DNA of 64,000 nucleotides. Origin: Ceratobasidium sp. AG-K. Lineage: Eukaryota; Basidiomycota; Agaricomycetes; Cantharellales; Ceratobasidiaceae. The stretch is from the NCBI GenBank assembly GCA_037039685.1, contig JAWNGF010000005.1:2480001-2544000 (forward strand), written 5' to 3'. Position numbers and translations under genes: made by a program. Shown piece by piece: positions 57,639 through 64,000 of the stretch. Below the pieces are notes generated by a model. It worked only from the letters and a program-made list of their open reading frames with translations. It searched no databases and was not told the DNA's origin. The number at the start of each line of letters is the position of its first letter. Position 1 is the stretch's first letter.

Positions 57639-59153
57639 ATGTCATCGACTACAGATACCAAGAATATGCCATATGGTGTGTTCCTCATGGTTTTCGTCAC
57701 TTAGCCCTCTCTTACTGAAACACACGTACAATGTCTAGCTCGTTTGGGCAACTCTGGTCTGAAAGTATCGCGTATCATCCTGGGGTGCATGAGCTACGGA
57801 AACTCAGAATGGGCCAAATGGGTGCTCGGCGAAGATGAGGCTATTAAGCATATAAAAGCAGCGTACGCTATCTTTCAATTTCTCTTGTATCAGAAACGAG
57901 AATAATCATTTCCTACGGTAATTAGTTATGACGCTGGGATTCAGACATTCGACACTGCCAACCTCTACTCGAACGGCGACTCAGAGCGTGTTTTAGGTAA
58001 GGCTATCAAGCAACTGAAACTACCTCGCGACGAGATCGTGGTTATGACCAAGGTAAGCGCGCGAAGGCTGTCACCCAAACTGATGACCGAACTTTGACGG
58101 TTCGCGTTTGAAGATATTTGGTGGAGTTGCTCGTAGTCCTGGCGGAATGGTCAACTACAACGATCCTCCCGCTGCAGACGCAGCCGGATACGTCAACCAG
58201 TATGGACTTAGCCGGAAGGTTAGCAAGCTGATTTGTTGGCGAAACGCGCACTAATACGACTTCAACGTCGTCAAGTTCATATTTGAGGCTGTCAAACACT
58301 GTCTCGAGCGCCTCCAGCTCGATTATGTCGACGTCCTCTTTTGTCATCGCTTCGACTACAACACCCCTATCGCAGAGACCATGCAAGCTCTACACGATGT
58401 CGTCCAGGCCGGATATGTTCGGTACATCGGGATGTCCAGTTGTCACGCATACCAGTTCCATGCGATGCAAAACTACGCAATCAACAACAAGCTCACGCCG
58501 TTCATAGTGATGCAGAACCAGTACAATCTAGCGTACAGGGAGGAAGAACGGGAGATGATACCTACTTTGAAGGCAGGTCTACATCATATCATTCGAACGC
58601 GCGTACCTCATGGGCCGGAACACAGATGTTCGGAGTTGGAATGGTCCCTTGGTCACCTCTCGCTCAAGGTATATTGGCTCGACCTCCTTCCACCACAACA
58701 CTCCGAGGCGAAACCAGTGTGTATGTCAGGTTAATAGGCCTCATGGTACACGAATACTAACCTCAGCTTCAGGTGGGCCAGTCAGGTGGAGGCACAGAAG
58801 AAGGCCAATGCAAATGTGATCCTCCAGTTCGTAACTTTCTGCTTTGCTGACACGGAAATTCTCATACACAAGACATAGAGTTGAACAGGTCGCAAAATCC
58901 CGGGGAATCAGCATGGCTCAGGTCGCCATCGCCTGGATCCTGTCCAAAGACGCAGTGAGCGCTCCAATCATTGGGACCACAAGCCTAAAGAACCTTGAGG
59001 ACAGTATTGGTGCGCGATTTTTTTCGCGCCAACATCTCAGACGCTGGGTTAATGAGCGCATATATAGGTGCAATCCATGTCAAGCTCACCGCAGACGAAA
59101 TCAAACGACTCGAAGATGCTTACCGACCTCAGCGAGTCGTGGGCCATGTATGA
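57639..59153 (+). CDS. AKR-D: aldo/keto reductase, fourth tandem copy
   Basis: It starts MSSTTDTKNMPY. Exons give [144 protein letters not shown] and the end YRPQRVVGHV. The catalytic Asp, Tyr, Lys and His are present. In the AKR-C/D pair the 3' exon and intron (59010-59067) are nearly identical while the first exons and 5' flank differ. Reading frames are open throughout. Last member of the tandem array. Confidence 0.9.
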
Positions 59154-59408
59154 TATGGGCTACTCAAAGTATGGTCATTCTAGTCTGTCCCGCGATATTC
59201 CCGTCTTTCCGTACATACACGCAAAATCCTCAAATTTCCATGCTAAATTGGACCAATAATTCGAGACATGCGCGATTGAGGAATGAATTCACGGCCCGAC
59301 ACTCTATTTGTGGCGAGCTCAGGCGAGCGAAGACTTGCGGCCTTGTCACTGGCATCACTGCACCAATGATGGATAACATAACAAATTTGTGAAGTCTATC
59401 ATTTCATT
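59154..59408. other. 3' flank of AKR-D
   Basis: About 250 bp between the AKR-D stop and the MITE target duplication; no feature seen. Confidence 0.5.
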
Positions 59409-59672
59409 GTGCATTCCAATGTTGTCAATTGTGGGTCAGTGACCCCAGCTTGACCCGGTTTCGGGGGTCTTGCACTTGCTCGTACCTCATTATCTGACTG
59501 AAAAACAGCTCAACTAGTATTAATTTATTCCTCCCGTAGAAGGTATTTGAGCTACTATAAGAAGTTTCAGTGCTGAAAACCCAGCTACGGACAAGATACA
59601 GGTAGCGGTTTGACCCCGGAAACCGGGTCAAGCTGGGGTCACTGACCCACAATTGACAACACTGGTGCATTC
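59409..59672. mobile_element. 248-bp hAT-type MITE with 8-bp target-site duplication
   Basis: Element 59417-59664 with 53-bp terminal inverted repeats that match at all but two positions. The left end begins CAATGTTGTCAATTGTGGGT and the right end, reverse-complemented, begins CAGTGTTGTCAATTGTGGGT. It is flanked on both sides by GTGCATTC (59409-59416 and 59665-59672), an 8-bp duplication. An 8-bp duplication with CA-starting ends is typical of the hAT superfamily. The inside (about 140 bp) encodes nothing, so it must be moved by a transposase encoded elsewhere. The near-perfect ends and exact duplication suggest a young insertion. Confidence 0.9.
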
Positions 59673-59930
59673 GACACCCTCGTCACGTGACACTTCACCA
59701 CGATCATCGGTGTGTGGACGAGACCTTGACGCAACACGGGCTAACGTACTATGCTCGCGGGATTATGGTACAATACCACTCAAAATTGATATGATTTACT
59801 AGTCCCGCGCGCTCATATTCCAATTGCATTACGCGGTTGCTTGTGTCACCGGCGTCGCGCGCGATCCGCGCCACGATTCTAATACTCCGCCCTCGAAAGT
59901 TGAGTGCTCAGTCCAGATACGAGTCCTACT
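59673..59930. other. Upstream region of the alpha/beta hydrolase
   Basis: About 260 bp between the MITE and the hydrolase start; the insertion thus sits about 270 bp upstream of that gene and could affect its promoter. Confidence 0.45.
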
Positions 59931-61896
59931 ATGCTCAGTCATAACCTAATTCTAGTGTATGTGCATGGGTTCCTTGGAGATCATACCTCGTTCCAGTGTG
60001 AGTTATTACGAACCTAAAGAAGCTTCGATCCGACCACGTTGAACCTCCCATTAGCATTTCCAGCAGACTTGCACCTCCACTTAAGCCCATCCATTCCCCT
60101 CCTGAACACGTATGTTTATCCGACATACAAGACAAAGCGCCCCTTAGAAGTCGCTCGCGATGCCTTCCTCGTCTGGTGCGTGCTTACACCGTGATTATCA
60201 GCCCTGGCGCTAACGAGGTTCCTCCAACCGCCGGCGTAAACTCATGAATGGTAAGTGGCAAGGCACTATCCCAAACCATACACTCCCCCTTACACTAGTA
60301 CCCAATCCAGCTTCCAGGATGGCAACGTTACCTGCGGGCGGTGTAATTCTCTGTGGTCATTCAATGGGTGGCTTACTTACCGCTGAAGTGGCGTTCGCGG
60401 CTCCACCCGGACGCGTAATTGGGCTTATATCATTCGACGTTCCTTATTTGGATGTTCATCCTCGAGTAATGCTGAGGTTAGTTTGTTATGTTTTCTTACG
60501 AGCGTGCTCAACGTATTCTTCTAGCGGGATTGCGTCACTCTTGAAAAAACGAGCGGAGCAAACAGACAACCAAAGCATCAACTCGATTGGCAGAGCAGCA
60601 TCCACCGACCATTCTAAGAATCTTCATCCGTTAGGTAATTAATCCATCTGGTCTCACCAGGCTCTCTAATACAACTCAATAGCAGTAAATCAACTCTCAA
60701 AATCCCCGTCAAGTGGCGCTATTACCACTGATACCCCTCCACTAGGGCCCCCTTCCGTTCAAACTCTAAGGTCCGGCCTACGCGCAAATCCAAGCTCTGA
60801 AATTCCACCCACCAGCAATCACCCTCCATCGCTGCACCTCAGCGTTCCTCTCCCCCCAATCCGCGTCATGGCTCCAAGAGTCGAACGGCTGTTTCAGACA
60901 TTCGGCCGAGGGCCAATTCCACAATCGGTTCACAACCTAATTCACTTCTTCGACAAACATCCTGGGCTACGTGGTATCAAGGATGGCATTACACAAATCT
61001 TCGAATTTGGTGGATGCTTGCTCGATCCTCGTGGACTAATTGCACGATATGAAAGGATGCAACGGTGGGGGTCGGATCAGACCGCGGGACCGTATGGTCG
61101 AGGCTGGGTGAACCTATGGACAACCCCTGTGTCAAGGTCCGAGACTGGAGGAACAATTCACGCGACTACAAGTAGCCACTCGCGGTACAGAGCCCCAACG
61201 CAGGCCCTCTCGGTGTTGTCGGGCCCGGAAACATCCCAATTTCATACCGAACCTCGAGGCCATCCAGCGTCCACATACTCCACCACTTCATCCGAATGTT
61301 CGCTATACACAAGCTCTGCTGGATTGAGCCTCTTTCAAAGCAGCCAATTGGATCTCTCCCCGTCCACCACTCTCACATCATTCGAATCCACACGATATGA
61401 TTTTATCCGCCAAATGCGTACCGAGGTTGCGTTGAATGACCTACAAGGACAGCCTTCGGCAGGGAATCCCTCTGGGGCCGAGCGAGAAGAACACCAGTCA
61501 CAAACTTCAATTATCATAGCGGAAAAACAGACAATCAATAAGCACTCGAACACTGTGTCTAGTGTTGAGATGCGGCAACGAAAGAAAGCGAAGAAACAAG
61601 AAAAACTGGCGGAAAAGGAACGACGCAGATTCCTGAAAGGTGCGGCAAAGCGCGCACAATCGAAGAGCCAAGAATTCTCCTCAAAACCGTTCATTGTTCT
61701 TCCTCGATCTGGGACAGACCACCAATGGGTGCGTACACCGGTGGTAGGCGCGGAAGACGAAATCGTAGCGCATTGCGGACTGTTCACTCGGGACGGTAAT
61801 CCAGGTTACAATCAACTGATAGAAGACGTTGGGGATATTGTTCGGAGCTTCTGGGACGGTGAAGGCGGCCTAAGACACTCAAGGGAAAATATGTAG
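59931..61896 (+). CDS. Alpha/beta hydrolase (lipase-like) with long C-terminal region
   Basis: Predicted serine hydrolase of the fungal DUF676-like type. Exon 1 is MLSHNLILVYVHGFLGDHTS, with the oxyanion HGF motif. FPADLHLHLSPSIPLL and KRPLEVARDAFLVW follow. The nucleophile elbow is LPAGGVILCGHSMGGLLTAE near 60350, and GLISFDVPYLDVHPRV follows. After further introns a long exon (from about 60700) gives FGRGPIPQSVHNLIHFFDKH, YGRGWVNLWTTP, a Ser/Thr-rich low-complexity stretch, a basic coiled segment (MRQRKKAKKQEKLAEKERRR) and the conserved ending WVRTPVVGAEDEIVAHCGLF, whose His is the likely catalytic one, then stop at 61896. Treating the long last frame as part of the same gene is an inference from these conserved ends. 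Exon borders near 60200-60300 and 60640-60690 are uncertain. Confidence 0.75.
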
Positions 61897-62775
61897 AACC
61901 TTCGAAAGTTTTGATTTCATCTAGACTCGTATGTTGTGGTTCTGAGCTTGGGGTCTGCTTCGTTGTCTCTACACTCTGCAGTCATATATTATCGTATCCA
62001 CATGTTTCTATCCCCTATGTACCAACAAGTAGCACCATATGCTGTAAACCTAAATCCAGATCTGTGAAATCTCAGCTTGCAAAAAGAGCATTTTAGAGTC
62101 GCATCTGCCGAGGGGTTTCGCATCCGCTCATGCCAACAAGAACAGTTCCATAATGATCAGGATCAGGATATATGCGCTTCCTCTTCTACTACCTTGTATA
62201 CTGGGTTGACCGCGATATAAATATAGAAGGTACAGGGAGCGCCTCCCTCTGTGTGAAGCGCCGCCTAACAGGCGTGAAGAGGGCCAAACATTTCCACCGC
62301 AGCAATTACTAAGTGTTTCAATTCAGCTCTCCTATAATATACCCCGTCGCCAAACGCGAGGAAGATAAGGGACAACTCGGGTGCGTGTACGAGTAAAGGC
62401 ACTTTTAATCAACCCCTACCGGAAATCAAGACCGGGAAATCACATTCCCGAGCTCTTACCAAATACGCCATCGCTTTCGGCGGTGACCAAGGGTCAAGCA
62501 CGATGAGAAAGATACATGAGGAAACGGAAAGCAACGCCACACCCCAATTGTGATAAAACAAACTGAGCTCATGCATGTTTTGCACCCGCGGCGTCTCTGA
62601 GGCGCAAGTGATATTTTGGTCTGGGTCATTCCAACTAATAATAGACTGGCCTATAGAATTTGTAATGGCTCACAAGGGTCATTATTCGACACATATTCTA
62701 AAGTTGAGTAACAATTGATCTCGGTCATGATCGCATCATATCTCCGCCTTTGCCAGTTAAGAGTCAAGGTGAGGT
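61897..62775. other. Intergenic after the hydrolase
   Basis: About 880 bp with no recognised gene. A small GC-rich inverted segment lies near 62260 (GCGCCGCCTAACAGGCG), of unknown meaning. Confidence 0.45.
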
Positions 62776-63962
62776 TTAAGCGACGCCAAGGCCATTCACT
62801 CTGCCCTTGTTAGTATACTTACATCGATCCTCGACTCCACATGCCCTGTTTGTGGCTTTCTCGTGGAGCGCCTTGCACTTGAGCAGCCACGGAGCGATAG
62901 AACGAGCTCCATAAGCATGCAATGGACCCATCAACGGAAGATGGCACCAAAGTGTGTTATTTTTGAATAGCCCCAGATAAATCACACCACAGCGCTGAAC
63001 TGAGAGAAACGAGACGATTACAGAACAATCGATTAGGCCACCCAGCCATGCGGCAAATCACGTGTTGGGGGTGCCGCAGATATGAGCCGCGGGAGAACCA
63101 CCGAACAGCGATACGGAGTCAAAAATTGGCATTCACAACGAGTAGAGGTGCGGCGCAAATCGAACAATTGGTCGGCACCAGACACCATGTGTAGGGGCAC
63201 TATCCCTCCCAAATGACTGAGATCTTCGAGCAATACATCTTCGCTTGAACTCCGTGTAGAGGTCCATAAGTTGATACTTCTCTCATGTAGCCCACTTCTT
63301 TCGGGAAGCATGAGCACCCGGAATTCAGTCGTGACTAGACGTGTTCAGACGAAGGGTCAAGTGGAAGAGCTAGGTATTCGGATCCAGCACTCTACGGGGT
63401 ACCACTTACCATTCAAACTCGAAGACACCCCGTCCCGGACATCAACCATGGGCTGACCAGAAGCCGAAATGAATGCTTTGTGCTGTGCATGCCAAGATAT
63501 CGAGGACCGATTTAGGTATCCAAAATACGCCTCCCTGGCCTAATGGCCATATACGTAAATTGTGCGCAAGGCCACGTCTCTAGATCCACGATAACCAAGC
63601 GTTCATGAGGTCCGCAAATTGTCCTTACAATCTCCCCAGCCCGCTTGTCTCGATCTCACAGATCAAGCACGCGATATCCGAGCCCAAAACAGGTGATAAC
63701 AGCTTTGAGCGAGGTGGTTATTGGCAATAAACACGGTCCAACGCGGTACGCGACGCGACTTCAATCGCGTCGATCCGCTCTTGGCCAACCCATCGTCTGA
63801 AATCCAGATATCAGCAAATTTTTCTCGCGTGGCGGATTGATTCTCATGTTGATCAAATGTGGTAGAAGGAAGGTTCCCGGGTTCAACGCCGAGAAAATGA
63901 CCAAAGGAACGGCGACAAAAATAGTACAAAAGGACACACAACCCACAACAAGATCTAATCAA
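62776..63962 (-). CDS. Possible spliced gene of unknown function (weak evidence)
   Basis: Three minus-strand open frames line up with plausible splice sites: 63663-63962 (contains SATREKFADIWISDDGLAKS), a short exon near 63420-63500 ending before a GTAAGT (MVDVRDGVSSSLNG), and 63033-63317 (SSSEDVLLEDLSHLGGIVPL). The first faintly recalls a C2 domain strand pair, but the match is too weak to name. No continuous model was completed and the 62776-62985 frame may not belong. It could equally be a decayed gene. The window ends just upstream. Confidence 0.25.
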
Positions 63963-64000
63963 CTTGGATTTGGAGCAATACAGTACAGAGTTGACCGAAT

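Noticed and set aside
63751..63772. Perfect hairpin CGACGCGA..TCGCGTCG
   Set aside because: Short stem in a region that may code; no T-run or element context. Could arise by chance in CG-rich codons.
1..64000. CRISPR arrays, bacterial operons, rRNA and tRNA genes
   Set aside because: None seen. The introns and gene families are fungal, and no tRNA-like cloverleaf with a recognisable T-arm was found by eye; a tRNAscan run would be needed to exclude intron-bearing tRNAs.

Overview
The window is nuclear DNA of a filamentous fungus. Genes are broken by many short introns (about 45-60 bp, GT..AG), and the gene families are fungal: class II myosin, DUF6533 membrane protein, fungal tyrosinase, T1-type ribonuclease, SPX-RING protein. 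The NACHT-WD40 genes with a W-D-G-W-V tail and the DUF6533 family point to an Agaricomycete. The lineage looks closest to Cantharellales/Rhizoctonia, but that placement is from memory of gene families, not from a search.

Layout. 1-6.7 kb (all minus): 5' part of a class II myosin heavy chain running off the left edge, a secreted tyrosinase, and mitochondrial release factor 1. 7.1-13.0 kb (plus): NLR1, a NACHT-WD40 gene with about 21 WD blades and three single-base frame breaks. 14.3-21.4 kb (plus): a P5A transport ATPase (SPF1 type, one frame break) and a FucP-like sugar transporter. 21.7-24.7 kb (minus): a secreted T1/N1-type ribonuclease and an SPX-RING protein ending in a CaaX box. 25.7-38.1 kb (minus): two more NACHT-WD40 genes, NLR2 (14 blades, intact) and NLR3 (13 blades, six of them almost identical 129-bp units). 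38-44.6 kb is gene-poor, with one small Ser-rich gene. 44.7-46.9 kb: a DUF6533 membrane protein. 48.0-49.6 kb: tRNA-splicing endonuclease subunit Sen54. 50.6-59.2 kb: four tandem aldo/keto reductase genes. 59.4 kb: a 248-bp hAT-type MITE with an 8-bp target duplication. 59.9-61.9 kb: an alpha/beta hydrolase. The last 2 kb holds only weak coding signal.

How the parts relate. Housekeeping genes (myosin, MRF1, SPF1, SEN54) are interleaved with two expanding families. The three NLR-like genes share one domain order: a helical N-terminal module, a linker, NACHT, a short conserved bridge, a WD40 propeller array and a C-terminal cap. This is the architecture of fungal STAND proteins used in nonself recognition; the local array of near-identical WD repeats in NLR3, variable at only a few codons, is the signature of a fast-changing recognition surface. 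The four aldo/keto reductases form two close pairs (A/B and C/D) with signs of gene conversion, including a shared intron sequence. Five single-base indels in otherwise well-kept genes, four of them explainable as shortened homopolymers, suggest that some frame breaks may be sequencing artefacts.
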